From the NCBI RefSeq assembly GCF_024346675.1, contig NZ_AP024851.1:496001-560000 (forward strand): a stretch of 64,000 bases of DNA, in the 5' to 3' direction. Under the pieces are notes generated by a model. That model was given only the letters and a program-made list of their open reading frames with translations. It had not been told where the DNA came from and did not search any database. Below, piece after piece: positions 38,034 through 48,633 of this stretch; within the stretch, counting starts at the first letter, position 1; every line of letters starts with the position of its first letter. Source of the DNA: Photobacterium sanguinicancri. Its GTDB lineage: Bacteria; Pseudomonadota; Gammaproteobacteria; Enterobacterales; Vibrionaceae. Made by a program: the position numbers and the translations under genes.

Positions 38034-38663
38034 TTATTTTAGTAATCGAACATTCGCTTCTTTACTGACAAGTTCCATCCATTCTTTTACAGATGGCTCC
38101 CAATCAATTTCAGCTGCACTAAAGAAGCCACGAAGAATAGAGAACAGGATGGCTTCATCGACGATAGCGATAGGGATTGTGGAATCAAGTTTCAGTAAAA
38201 TGCCGGCTTCACGGATCAACGTTTCCACTTCTTTTGCAATAGTGGGGGTCTCTGTTAACAGCGCATCAAAGTTAAGTGCTTCGGTTTCTTTTTTACTGCG
38301 CCATGCACGTTGAGATGATGCGGTTGTGAATTCAGCGAGATCCATCGAAGACCATCGTGGGTAACCAATTTTTTGTAATGGTAAGAAGGCGCGACGTTGC
38401 CATTCTAGAATTGCCTCAGATGGAATATTGGTTTGAATTGAGTCCGCAATAGATAGAAAGTGATCAATAATATCTAAGCTTTCAGCGATTGCCGTGCCAT
38501 CATCTTTTACAAGTACTGGGACTTGTTTGCTACCCACGATGTCAGTGGTTGTTTTGTCATCATCGTAAGCAATGGTTACTACATCAAGCGGTAAATTCAG
38601 CATGCCAGCAACAAAGCGTACACGTGCACTGAATGGGCAATGTTCATAAATATAGAGTTTCAT
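38034..38663 (-). CDS. grxB: Glutaredoxin 2-like protein with monothiol site CPFS
   Basis: This 209-aa protein has the GST-like plan of glutaredoxin 2: an N-terminal thioredoxin domain (MKLYIYEHCPF, cis-proline in SKQVPVLV, SLDIIDHFL) and a helical C-terminal domain. In E. coli Grx2 the active site is CPYC. Here it is C9-P-F-S12, so the resolving cysteine is missing. The protein may act as a monothiol or glutathione-transferase-like enzyme. It sits between an SDR and an OYE gene, which suggests use of glutathione in the same detoxification unit. Confidence 0.82.
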   Translation of the reverse strand: MKLYIYEHCPFSARVRFVAGMLNLPLDVVTIAYDDDKTTTDIVGSKQVPVLVKDDGTAIAESLDIIDHFLSIADSIQTNIPSEAILEWQRRAFLPLQKIGYPRWSSMDLAEFTTASSQRAWRSKKETEALNFDALLTETPTIAKEVETLIREAGILLKLDSTIPIAIVDEAILFSILRGFFSAAEIDWEPSVKEWMELVSKEANVRLLK

Positions 38664-38740
38664 GTGAATTCCTGTTTATAGCTCTAGCGAAGGGCTGAGT
38701 GGTTATATTTGTTCTGCTATTAAGTAAGTTGAGATTTGAA

Positions 38741-39409
38741 TCAGTTAATTAATGCGCCGCCATCAACATCGATGATAGAGCCTGTCATATAGGGGTTAGT
38801 GATAGCCATAACATAGGCATGAGCGACATCTTCGGCAGTGCCAACACGGCCAGCAGGAAGGTTATTGCGTGCGTTTTCATACATGGACTCACGGCTTTGT
38901 TCATCCAGACCTTGATAGGCGGTTGTCATTGTTAAACCGGGGCTAACTGCATTAACGCGAATAGGGGAGAGTTCTTTAGCCAATACTTTTGTAACGGCTT
39001 CTAGCGCGGCGTTAATGGCTGTTTTTGTATAGGTATTTGCAACCACTTTACGTGATAGCATTCCTGTGGTTAACGTAATCGTGCCATTCGGTTTGATATA
39101 ACGGCTAGCATGTTTAGCAGCGTTAATTGATCCCCAGAACTTAATATCAAAAGCGGCTTTAGCGTCTGGAATTTTTACGTCTACCACTTTACCTGCTGGT
39201 GCCGCAGAGCCTGCTGTAACGATGAGATGATCAAAAGCACCAATGGATTCGAAGTAAGCGTGCACAGATTTCTCATCACTGATATCAAGGCCTGTTTGGC
39301 GGCTTGCAACATGGATGATGTTTTCTCCATTATCAAATTGTGTTGCTACCGCTACGCCGATACCTGATGTGCCACCTAAAATGACATAGCTTGTTTTATC
39401 CTGACTCAT
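38741..39409 (-). CDS. Atypical short-chain dehydrogenase-like protein
   Basis: This 222-aa Rossmann protein has an SDR dinucleotide motif GGTSGIG (residues 12-18). The SDR C-terminal stretch PIRVNAVSPGLTMT and an end motif MTGSIIDVDGG are present. The catalytic YxxxK is not in its usual form: the segment reads TYTKTAINAALEA, with Tyr and Lys only two apart. This recalls the divergent SDR subgroup without a standard Tyr-Lys pair. It leads a three-gene group read away from a LysR regulator. The substrate is unknown and catalysis may be altered. Confidence 0.78.
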   Translation of the reverse strand: MSQDKTSYVILGGTSGIGVAVATQFDNGENIIHVASRQTGLDISDEKSVHAYFESIGAFDHLIVTAGSAAPAGKVVDVKIPDAKAAFDIKFWGSINAAKHASRYIKPNGTITLTTGMLSRKVVANTYTKTAINAALEAVTKVLAKELSPIRVNAVSPGLTMTTAYQGLDEQSRESMYENARNNLPAGRVGTAEDVAHAYVMAITNPYMTGSIIDVDGGALIN

Positions 39410-39542
39410 AATCTGTCTCTCTCTGGCTGCTCTGATTTATCTATTTTTCTTCGATGTTTGTTATTATATTTATTCGATTTATTTTGATAATTGGGTAAAA
39501 TTCGAATTCATTATTTCATTTGTCTGAATAATTGAGGTATGA
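39410..39542. promoter_or_regulatory. Divergent SDR/LysR promoter region
   Basis: This 133-bp A/T-rich gap lies between the SDR-grxB-OYE group and its likely LysR regulator. It contains the palindrome AATTCGAATT (39499-39508), a possible part of a LysR-type site. Confidence 0.4.
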
Positions 39543-40484
39543 GTGGATAAATTCTCTGATATGAACATGTTCGTGAGTATTGTGAAGCGTCAGGGGCTGG
39601 CAGCTGCTGGCCGTGACCTAGGACTTTCTCCCGCGACAATGACGGCAAGGCTTCAATCGTTAGAAGAAAGGTATGGTGTTAAGTTACTGAATCGAAGTAC
39701 AAGACATGTTGGGTTAACCGATGCTGGTGAACTGTATTACAAAGCGTGTCTCGACATTTTGGATAATGTTAGCGAGGTAGAGAACCTTATCCAGAATGGT
39801 ATGAAGGAAGTTAAAGGTGCGCTCCGAGTTTCTGCTCCTAAAGATATAGGCAAGCAATATATCATGCCTATTTTGAATGAGTTTGTAGCGCAGTATCCAG
39901 ATGTTGTGCCTTATTTATACCTTGATGATCGTATTTCAAATATTGCGGAATCTGGTCGGGATATTGTTATTCGCTACGGTGAATTGGTTGATAGCAGCCT
40001 GATCTCACGCCGTTTATCGCCTAGCCGACGGGTTTTGTGTGCCTCACCTGAATACCTTGCTAAGCACGGTACACCCTTGAAGCCTGAAGATCTGGCAGCG
40101 CATGATTGTTTGGTGATGCTACGCAGTAATGAAGAGCTGAAAACCTGGCATTTTCAAGAACAAGACAAAAAAGTCTCGATAACGGTGTCGCCAAAGCGCT
40201 TTTCTGACGATGGTGAAATCATCAGGCAATGGGCACTAGAAGGGGCGGGAATTGCGCTTAAATCTGTACTGGATGTTCAAGCGGATATTAATAGCCAGCG
40301 TCTTGTGACCGTACTTAATGGTTACATGAAGAACTTCAATACTTCAACCATGGTCTCTAGTGCTGATTTGAACGTGGTGTATATCAGTAAGCAGTTTCAA
40401 CCAAAGCGAATTAGACTATTTTTAGATTACTTGTTTAAGCGCTTTCCAGAGCTGATAGAGAAATCAGGCGATGTGAGTAACTAA
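39543..40484 (+). CDS. LysR-family transcription regulator
   Basis: This 313-aa regulator has an N-terminal winged helix-turn-helix (residues 1-60; GLAAAGRDLGLSPATMTARLQSLEERYGVKLLNR) of the CrgA/DsdC-like short type. A LysR substrate domain follows. It starts with GTG preceded by GAGG. It faces the SDR-grxB-OYE group and probably controls it, as LysR proteins often control divergent neighbours. A reactive electrophile or quinone is a plausible but unproven signal. Confidence 0.88.
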   Translation: MDKFSDMNMFVSIVKRQGLAAAGRDLGLSPATMTARLQSLEERYGVKLLNRSTRHVGLTDAGELYYKACLDILDNVSEVENLIQNGMKEVKGALRVSAPKDIGKQYIMPILNEFVAQYPDVVPYLYLDDRISNIAESGRDIVIRYGELVDSSLISRRLSPSRRVLCASPEYLAKHGTPLKPEDLAAHDCLVMLRSNEELKTWHFQEQDKKVSITVSPKRFSDDGEIIRQWALEGAGIALKSVLDVQADINSQRLVTVLNGYMKNFNTSTMVSSADLNVVYISKQFQPKRIRLFLDYLFKRFPELIEKSGDVSN

Positions 40485-40519
40485 TACCTAAATTTTGTTA
40501 ATTTATTGGATTTTGTCTG

Positions 40520-40996
40520 ATGGAAGAAATGTATTTTGCGGGTGGGTGTCTCTGGGGCGTGCAAGAGTTTATGAAGCACCTGCCTGGCGTGATCTCGACA
40601 GAAAGTGGCCGTGCGAATGGAACCACAAACGCCACCCAAAGTGATTATGATGGCTACGCTGAATGTGTTCGCACTCAGTTTAACCCTCAGCTGGTGACGA
40701 TTACGCAGTTGATGGATTATTTCTTTGAAATTATTGACCCTTATAGCTTAAATAAGCAGGGCGATGATGTTGGTGAAAAGTACCGAACGGGCGTGTACAG
40801 TGTTAACCCTTCACATCTTGAGCAAGTAAAGGCGTATATCTCTGCGAGAGATGATAGCGATAAAATTGTGGTTGAAGTATTTGCTCTGACTAACTACGTC
40901 AAAAGTGATGACGAGCACCAAGATAGGTTGACGCGCTTCCCTAATGATTATTGTCACATTCCTTTCGAGTTATTGAATAAATACAAGAAAAAATAA
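40520..40996 (+). CDS. msrA: Peptide methionine sulfoxide reductase MsrA
   Basis: This 158-aa enzyme repairs methionine-S-sulfoxide. The catalytic motif is AGGCLWGVQE with C10 as the expected nucleophile; the usual motif is GCFWG, so the aromatic residue is replaced by Leu. SGRANG, DYDGYAECV and KYRTGVY are family segments, as is the DDEHQDRL stretch. It is shorter than E. coli MsrA (about 212 aa), as in the compact forms. It follows the LysR gene by 35 nt and ends before a strong terminator. Confidence 0.88.
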   Translation: MEEMYFAGGCLWGVQEFMKHLPGVISTESGRANGTTNATQSDYDGYAECVRTQFNPQLVTITQLMDYFFEIIDPYSLNKQGDDVGEKYRTGVYSVNPSHLEQVKAYISARDDSDKIVVEVFALTNYVKSDDEHQDRLTRFPNDYCHIPFELLNKYKKK

Positions 40997-41025
40997 TGAA
41001 GTGCCATTCGTTGTATCAAAAAGCG

Positions 41026-41055
41026 AAGCCCAGCAGGTTGTTGCTGGGCTTGTTT
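41026..41055. terminator. Bidirectional terminator between msrA and the OCD gene
   Basis: A perfect 10-bp stem (AAGCCCAGCA, 41026-41035, with 41042-41051) has a 6-nt loop and is followed by TGTTTC. It lies between convergent genes. Confidence 0.8.
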
Positions 41056-41077
41056 CACGAGCAAATGGATAAAGCGT

Positions 41078-42016
41078 TTATTGTTTGATGACGGCATTTG
41101 CGATGGCAATGTCTTGCGGGGCGATCCCCGTAAAATCAGCGATGGTCAATCCTGAAGTGCTAAAGCGTGCTTGGTCCTTAAAGAAGGTGCCAAACTCTGT
41201 GCTTTTACGCTTGATGTGCTGCTGACTTCTATCATTGTACAGGTACTGCAATTCACCATGGTGTGAGCATTGCGCAAGGCTATCAGCCAAAATAAGGCTC
41301 GCATTCTGAAGCACGTTTTCAGTAAGCTCTTGCTTACCTTCGGTATCACAGCCAAAGGCGTTAATATGTGCATTCGGTTTTAACCAGTCATATATGATAT
41401 AGCCGCTAGTGGCTGGTGTGACGGTTGTTATCACATCGCAAGATTCACACAAGGCTTTTATCGACTTACAAGGGACAAGCTCAATGTCATGTTTGGCTAA
41501 TTGCTCTGTGAGTGACTGGATATTCTCTGGCTTGATGTCATAGGCTAACACTTGATTAATTCCAAGAGCGTGGCAGGTGTAAACGCTTTGAAAATACCCT
41601 TGAATACCGCACCCCACAATGCCGAATGTACGCGCTGAATTATCACCGATCATGGTTTGAGCCATAAGGGCGCCAGCGGCTGCTGTTCTGTGGTCGGTGA
41701 GTATGCCTTCATCTTGTAGCATGTATTCAGGAAAGCCCGTATTCGCGTTAATAACCATGATGCAACCGTATGAGTTAGGTAAGCCTATTTCGTGGTTGGT
41801 ATAGCTGCCTGATGCTATTTTTATCGCTGCATACTTTTGAACGTCACTAATGCCATATTTAATGTGCAGCTCACCGTTAGGTAATGGCATATGGCCAACA
41901 GGGGGGACAACATATTTTTTGTCACTGAAATCGATATAGCACTGTTTGATGATTGCCATCAGCGTAGACATGTCAGGTAAGTTTGCTTCGATTGCTTGTT
42001 TGTTGATGATTTTCAT
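41078..42016 (-). CDS. Ornithine cyclodeaminase/mu-crystallin-family reductase
   Basis: This 312-aa NAD(P)-binding protein belongs to the OCD/mu-crystallin family. It has the substrate-site segment HIKYG, the DEGILTDHRTAAAGALMAQ stretch and the Rossmann motif GIVGCGIQG. Members include ornithine cyclodeaminase, ketimine reductases, alanine dehydrogenase and iminosuccinate reductase (BhcD). The gene starts at the base next to the stop codon of a PLP-dependent dehydratase, so the two form one unit. That pairing is seen in the beta-hydroxyaspartate route (BhcB-BhcD) and in hydroxyectoine use (EutB-EutC). A reductase acting on the imine made by its partner is the best inference. Confidence 0.85.
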   Translation of the reverse strand: MKIINKQAIEANLPDMSTLMAIIKQCYIDFSDKKYVVPPVGHMPLPNGELHIKYGISDVQKYAAIKIASGSYTNHEIGLPNSYGCIMVINANTGFPEYMLQDEGILTDHRTAAAGALMAQTMIGDNSARTFGIVGCGIQGYFQSVYTCHALGINQVLAYDIKPENIQSLTEQLAKHDIELVPCKSIKALCESCDVITTVTPATSGYIIYDWLKPNAHINAFGCDTEGKQELTENVLQNASLILADSLAQCSHHGELQYLYNDRSQQHIKRKSTEFGTFFKDQARFSTSGLTIADFTGIAPQDIAIANAVIKQ

Positions 42017-43003
42017 TTATTTCACCATTGCCATTGCTGAGTTAAAGGTTTCGTCGGTCACGTTGCTGCCGCAAAGTACGACACATACATTCTTATTTTT
42101 ATAGGCTTCTTTATTTTTAATGAGTGTCGCGACAGCTACGCCTGCTGCGCCTTCAATGATCATGGCGTGATTTTCTTTAATCAGCTTCATCGCTTCCGCT
42201 ATTTCGTATTCAGTGACAGTTTCTGTGCTATCAATAACATCCATACAGAGTGCTAGCGTGATACTGCCTTCTTCGATTCCGCCCGCAGTACCATCAGATA
42301 AGGTATCGGATTCAGGAACTTCAATGATTTCCTGTGCTTCCATACAGACTTTCATTACTGGGGCATTTTCAGGAAAGGCGCCGATAATCTGAGTTTCAGG
42401 TTTATGCGCTTTGATGTTAGAACCAATACCACTGATGAGACCACCACCGCCAACACTAGCGATAACAGCGTCTACACTTGGCGTTTGCGCTAAAATTTCT
42501 AAGCCAATCGTGCCCTGCCCAGCAATGATATCTTCATGGTTATAAGGGCTAATGTAGGTTGCGCCAGTTTCTTTAGCATCAGCTAATGCGACGGTTTCGG
42601 CATAATCAGCGCTGCCGTCAACCTTAATAAGGGTTGCGCCAAGTTTGCTTATTTTTTTCTCTTTTTTACTACTGATCTTAGCGGGAACATAGATGGTAAC
42701 AGGTATCCCTAATGCTTTTGCCGCCGCTGCAGTACCAGCCCCATGGTTACCTGAGCTGGCTGTTAATACGCCAGTGTTTTTTAGTTCTTGAGGCAAGTTG
42801 AGTAGGGCGCTTGATGCACCTCTGATTTTGAAACTACCTGTTGTTTGTAAGTTTTCGCATTTTATATATACATTACCACTGCAAAGATTTGATAACGCTG
42901 GGGAGTAAAGCATTGGCGTTTTATATACGCCTTCTTTTGTATAGAAGTTATTTTCCAATAAATTTGCAGTCTTCTCTACAATAATATTTTTATTATTCTT
43001 CAT
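42017..43003 (-). CDS. PLP-dependent threonine/serine/hydroxyaspartate dehydratase-like enzyme
   Basis: This 328-aa fold-type II PLP enzyme has the Schiff-base lysine K59 in TTGSFKIRGA, the cofactor loop SSGNHGAG and the glycine-rich phosphate loop SVGGGGLISGIG. It has no C-terminal ACT regulatory domain, so it is of the short catabolic or serine-racemase-like type. Candidate substrates are threonine, serine or beta-hydroxyaspartate. Coupling to an OCD-family reductase makes hydroxyaspartate or hydroxyectoine-derived compounds worth testing. A palindrome (43060-43073) lies 57 nt before the start. Confidence 0.86.
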   Translation of the reverse strand: MKNNKNIIVEKTANLLENNFYTKEGVYKTPMLYSPALSNLCSGNVYIKCENLQTTGSFKIRGASSALLNLPQELKNTGVLTASSGNHGAGTAAAAKALGIPVTIYVPAKISSKKEKKISKLGATLIKVDGSADYAETVALADAKETGATYISPYNHEDIIAGQGTIGLEILAQTPSVDAVIASVGGGGLISGIGSNIKAHKPETQIIGAFPENAPVMKVCMEAQEIIEVPESDTLSDGTAGGIEEGSITLALCMDVIDSTETVTEYEIAEAMKLIKENHAMIIEGAAGVAVATLIKNKEAYKNKNVCVVLCGSNVTDETFNSAMAMVK

Positions 43004-44828
<1,825 letters not shown>

Positions 44829-44944
44829 TAAAGAACTGGATTGAGTTTGATACTGTGTTAACCCGTCAGATGAAATGATGGTTTCAGTATCTGCTCAATT
44901 ATATGTGTTCACTATTTCTAGAACGATGTTTCTTCTCCTAGCTG

Positions 44945-45895
44945 TTAACTAGCAATAGTGAATTTGCTCTTAATTGATTCAATAATCAATGATTTTAACC
45001 ATTGATGAGGCGGACTACTCGCTGTTCTTTTATGTTCAACAAGGTAAATATTGACGGCGAAATGTGCGAGGTTAAATGACGTTATAGCCTTGAATTTTGA
45101 ACCTAAAATTGCGTCTTGCTCTAGCAAATGCCCCCCAATAATAAGTCTATTAGTTCCTTCAATTGATTCTAGTAAGGTTGATAGTTGGCCCGATCTAAAT
45201 GCAATTTTCCTGCTTTTTCCTTGCTTTAATAACTCAACATCTAATGGATTGAGGTATTCACCTATAGAGCGAATATCGAGAGATAAGTCTACAAATGAAT
45301 ATTCGAGGCAATCATCAATACTGACTTGCTTCTTTTTCAATAAAGGGTGATCTGCTACGCCATAGATAACTGGGTAAGTATGACCAATTTTTTCAGAAAG
45401 GTATTCATTCCCGATAGCGGTGTCTTTTATATGTATCGAAAAATCAACGTGATTCTCTTTTAGCAATAGTGTTGGATCTGCCGCTGAAGGATATTCCTCT
45501 AATGTAACGCTTGGTGCAAGGTCATAGATTTTTTTTGCTAATGGGGCCGTAAGCAGCTTACTCATCAAGGGCGGTGTTGAAATCCTAAATGCTTTTTCGC
45601 ACGTTTTTGGGGAAAAATTGGTGCTGTTTACTAAGCTATCGATGGAAAACAAAATTCGGTCTAAATGCGTTTCTAACTCTAAGGTTTTGGCTGTAGGTTG
45701 CAGTCCGTTGGATTCACGGTAAAAAAGAGGATCATCGAATAGGTCTCTCAATCGTCCTAAAATTCGGCTCATAGCGGGCTGAGAAAGAAACATTTTTTCG
45801 GCGGCGCGTGAAACGTTTTTCTCTTTGATTAAAACACTTAGAGATACAAGTAGGTTGAGATCAATGCGGGAGAGTTCTTGTTCAAGTGTTTTCAT
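44945..45895 (-). CDS. LysR-family transcription regulator
   Basis: This 316-aa protein has an N-terminal HTH (DLNLLVSLSVLIKEKNVSRAAEKMFLSQPAMSRILGRLR) of the NodD/LeuO-like subgroup. A ligand domain follows. It is read away from the DUF1254/DUF1214 gene with a 144-bp gap, so that gene is the natural candidate target. The ligand is unknown. Confidence 0.87.
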   Translation of the reverse strand: MKTLEQELSRIDLNLLVSLSVLIKEKNVSRAAEKMFLSQPAMSRILGRLRDLFDDPLFYRESNGLQPTAKTLELETHLDRILFSIDSLVNSTNFSPKTCEKAFRISTPPLMSKLLTAPLAKKIYDLAPSVTLEEYPSAADPTLLLKENHVDFSIHIKDTAIGNEYLSEKIGHTYPVIYGVADHPLLKKKQVSIDDCLEYSFVDLSLDIRSIGEYLNPLDVELLKQGKSRKIAFRSGQLSTLLESIEGTNRLIIGGHLLEQDAILGSKFKAITSFNLAHFAVNIYLVEHKRTASSPPHQWLKSLIIESIKSKFTIAS

Positions 45896-46039
45896 TCTAG
45901 CCTATCTTCTTTTCGCCAAGGGTACTGATATTACAAAATAGCATATCAGGTATTTGATTTTATGATTTTCACTAATAATACGATCTGTATATTATTCGCT
46001 CAAACCTTAAGAATAGATTGTCAGCTGAGGAGCTATAAG

Positions 46040-47104
46040 ATGAAGTTATCTCAAATTACTAAAAGTGTTTTATTGAGTACTGTTTTAGCCGCTAGTTGTG
46101 TATCTGCTGCGCAACCAGCAAATAGTTTGGATACCTTTTTTACGGCTGATGGATCGGTTGTAACGCCAGGTACTTACCCAACAGATGAGACATCTCATCA
46201 GATCCTTAAGAATCAAGATTTGGTGGGGGTAAATAAGTTTCTGCATAAACGCCAACTAACTCCCACTGATGAGCAACCTGTGGTACGAATGAATCGTGAT
46301 ACCTATTACTCGATGGCTGTGGTTGATGTATCAAAAGGGGCAACCGTCACTATGCCTGAACTACCTGAAGGCAAGTACATATCGGTTCAGCCGGTAACAG
46401 AAGACCATCGCATTCAACCAATGTACTACGGTGGTGGTACATTCGAGTTGTCTACTCATACTGGTGATCACTTGTATTTGGTTATTCGTCTCGATGCGAC
46501 GTTTACTGAAAAAGAAGCAGCGATGTATCAAGATAAAATGCAGATCAATGCCAATAGCGCGAAGTTGTTTACATCCGAACCTGTAAACGAAGCATCTTTC
46601 AAACGTGTTGAAGATGAGTTGAAAGCTAAAATGCCGATGTTAAATGAACGTGATGGCAGCAATGCATTAACGGGCATGTTTACAGGCTTTAATGATGAAT
46701 CTAGTAAGTTATTTACGCAAGAAAAGTATGAAGTTGGGGCTGCGATCGGTTGGGGGGGCGCACAAATGATAGATAATATCTATGAAGTTTCAGGTAATTA
46801 CCCAGCAGATCTGTGTCACCAAGCGACGTTTAAAGACCCCGAAGATAAAGCGTTCTGGTCTATTACTGTTTATAACAAATCTGGCTTCATGTTTAATGAT
46901 GTTGCGAACGTTAGTTCTAATACCGCGACAGTCAATAAAGATGGTACTTATACTGTGAGTTTTGGTTGTGGTGCTGATGCCCCTAATAACATTGAAACAG
47001 CCAATGAGTCAGGTGTGTTTAACTTAGGTATCCGTCATTATCAACCGAGTGATATGGTGCGTATCGATGGTTACCGTATTTTACCTATGGTCAAACCGCA
47101 ATAG
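46040..47104 (+). CDS. Exported DUF1254/DUF1214 protein
   Basis: This 354-aa protein has a signal peptide (MKLSQITKSVLLSTVLAASCVSAA). The DUF1254-like part has the family segment VVRMNRDTYYSMAVVDVS, and the DUF1214-like C-terminal part has KAFWSITVYNKSGFMF and IRHYQPSD-type motifs. The frame is open from 45962, but GAGGAG at 46027-46032 lies 7 nt before the ATG at 46040, and the signal peptide begins there. The biochemical role of the family is unclear. It faces a LysR regulator. Confidence 0.82.
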   Translation: MKLSQITKSVLLSTVLAASCVSAAQPANSLDTFFTADGSVVTPGTYPTDETSHQILKNQDLVGVNKFLHKRQLTPTDEQPVVRMNRDTYYSMAVVDVSKGATVTMPELPEGKYISVQPVTEDHRIQPMYYGGGTFELSTHTGDHLYLVIRLDATFTEKEAAMYQDKMQINANSAKLFTSEPVNEASFKRVEDELKAKMPMLNERDGSNALTGMFTGFNDESSKLFTQEKYEVGAAIGWGGAQMIDNIYEVSGNYPADLCHQATFKDPEDKAFWSITVYNKSGFMFNDVANVSSNTATVNKDGTYTVSFGCGADAPNNIETANESGVFNLGIRHYQPSDMVRIDGYRILPMVKPQ

Positions 47105-47414
47105 TTTAGATTTGCTTAAATGCAGCCACAGTGTCGATAGTAAAAATAGTGCTAAGTAAGTAAAAATAAGCCGCTAGGGTAAAAGCTAGCAGCTTTGCTG
47201 TTCCATTCCATATTGGTAGTTATTGATGGCAACAATATGCTGAAAAGCAGATCAGTGAGTTTCGTATTCTCTTCTTTAAATCAATTAATTGCGAAAGGCG
47301 GTTAGCCGCAAAATTAGATTCCACTCGATATAGGGTATGGTTTATGGCATATGCCAATAACTAGGCGTATAAATGCGCTATACCATGATGGGTATTGAGC
47401 AGAAAGAGTGGAAA
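47105..47414. other. Intergenic stretch, nothing recognised
   Basis: About 310 bp between the DUF1254/DUF1214 gene and the thioesterase gene hold no clear ORF, RNA gene or strong hairpin. It probably contains the promoter of the thioesterase gene. Confidence 0.4.
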
Positions 47415-47891
47415 ATGGATAACCCAAACAAAAGCTTGTTACAAGCAGATATAGATAAGTGCGAGTCATTTAACGCGATACGTTTAGTCGAGAAAGTGGC
47501 TAAACACCAAAGTCATCAACATTGTATGCTGTGTGGTACTGAGCCAACTTTTGGCTTAAAACTCGACTTTTATAATGATCAACAAGGGGCTGTTTGGAGC
47601 AAAGCAAAAGGCAGCATCCATCAACAGGGCTATCAAGGTATTTTACATGGTGGCTTTATCGCATCATTGTTAGATGCTGGTATGTGCCAAGCGATATTTA
47701 ATCAAAGAATTGAAGCTGTTACTGGCGATATGAATATTCGTTATCTTGCAGAAATTCCCCTTAATGCAGAAATGCTTATTCGAGGTGAAATAAAATCGTC
47801 TTGTTTAACACTCTATAAAGTTGAAGCAGGAATTTATGTTGAACAGCAACTCATGGCAAAAAGCACTGCTCGTTTTATGAAGCGTCAATGA
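47415..47891 (+). CDS. PaaI/hotdog-fold thioesterase-like protein
   Basis: This ~158-aa protein has a hotdog fold with the active-site helix start GILHGGFIASLLDAG. An N-terminal segment HCMLCGTEPTFGLKL carries a CxxC that may bind metal or be structural. Hotdog proteins of this type hydrolyse acyl-CoA thioesters. Upstream in-frame ATGs exist from 47373, but GTGGAAA lies before the ATG at 47415. The acyl substrate is unknown. Confidence 0.78.
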   Translation: MDNPNKSLLQADIDKCESFNAIRLVEKVAKHQSHQHCMLCGTEPTFGLKLDFYNDQQGAVWSKAKGSIHQQGYQGILHGGFIASLLDAGMCQAIFNQRIEAVTGDMNIRYLAEIPLNAEMLIRGEIKSSCLTLYKVEAGIYVEQQLMAKSTARFMKRQ

Positions 47892-48068
47892 GTATTTACA
47901 TAAAGTATCAAAAATTAAGCATCAATCGCGTCTTGTGATACTTAATGGTAGGTGGTTGTCGTTTGGAGCTAATATACTTATTTCGAACTCAACACTTTCG
48001 AAGCGCTATACCTTAAAGTGACATACCTCGAAGTGGTTTACCTCTCTTAAACAACGAAGGACTCCATC

Positions 48069-48605
48069 ATGAAATTTTTGATTAAACCGGTTCTCGCACT
48101 CAGCATATTTGCCCTTGTAGCGCCAGTGTATGCATTCGAAGTTAGCAGTAAAGATATTCAAGAAGGTCATCCAATGGCTAAGACTTTTGAATATAAAGGC
48201 TGGGGGTGTGATGGCGGTAATCTGTCACCGCAATTAATGTGGAAAGATGCCCCTGAAGGGACGAAAAGCTTTGCCATTACAGCGTTTGATCCTGATGCGC
48301 CTACTGGCAGTGGTTTTTGGCATTGGGTTGCGATTAATATTCCCGCCTCGGTGAGTGAGCTACCCCGTGGTGTGAACATTGAAAAATTGGGGGGCCAGAA
48401 TCTACGGATTGATTACGGTACTGTCGGGTTTGGTGGTGTTTGTCCGCCAGAAAATGATGGCATGCATCGCTATCAATTTACGGTTTGGGCACTACCGACA
48501 GAAAAGTTAAATTTGAATGAAGATACATCGGCTGCCGTTGCAGGATTTACGTTGAACAGCATGGCACTGGATAAAGTAACCTTAACTGCGACTTATACGC
48601 GTTAA
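48069..48605 (+). CDS. Exported YbhB/YbcL-family (PEBP) protein
   Basis: This 178-aa protein has a signal peptide ending in VYA-FEV. The phosphatidylethanolamine-binding-protein fold shows the usual motifs CDGGNLSPQLMWK, AFDPDAPTGSGFWHW and the ligand-pocket stretch CPPENDGMHRYQFTVWAL. Bacterial members are of unknown role; a small-ligand or protease/kinase-modulating function has been proposed. An AraC-type gene follows 28 nt later, probably in the same unit. Confidence 0.88.
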   Translation: MKFLIKPVLALSIFALVAPVYAFEVSSKDIQEGHPMAKTFEYKGWGCDGGNLSPQLMWKDAPEGTKSFAITAFDPDAPTGSGFWHWVAINIPASVSELPRGVNIEKLGGQNLRIDYGTVGFGGVCPPENDGMHRYQFTVWALPTEKLNLNEDTSAAVAGFTLNSMALDKVTLTATYTR

Positions 48606-48633
48606 ACTTAGATATGAAACATCAGGGGAAGTG

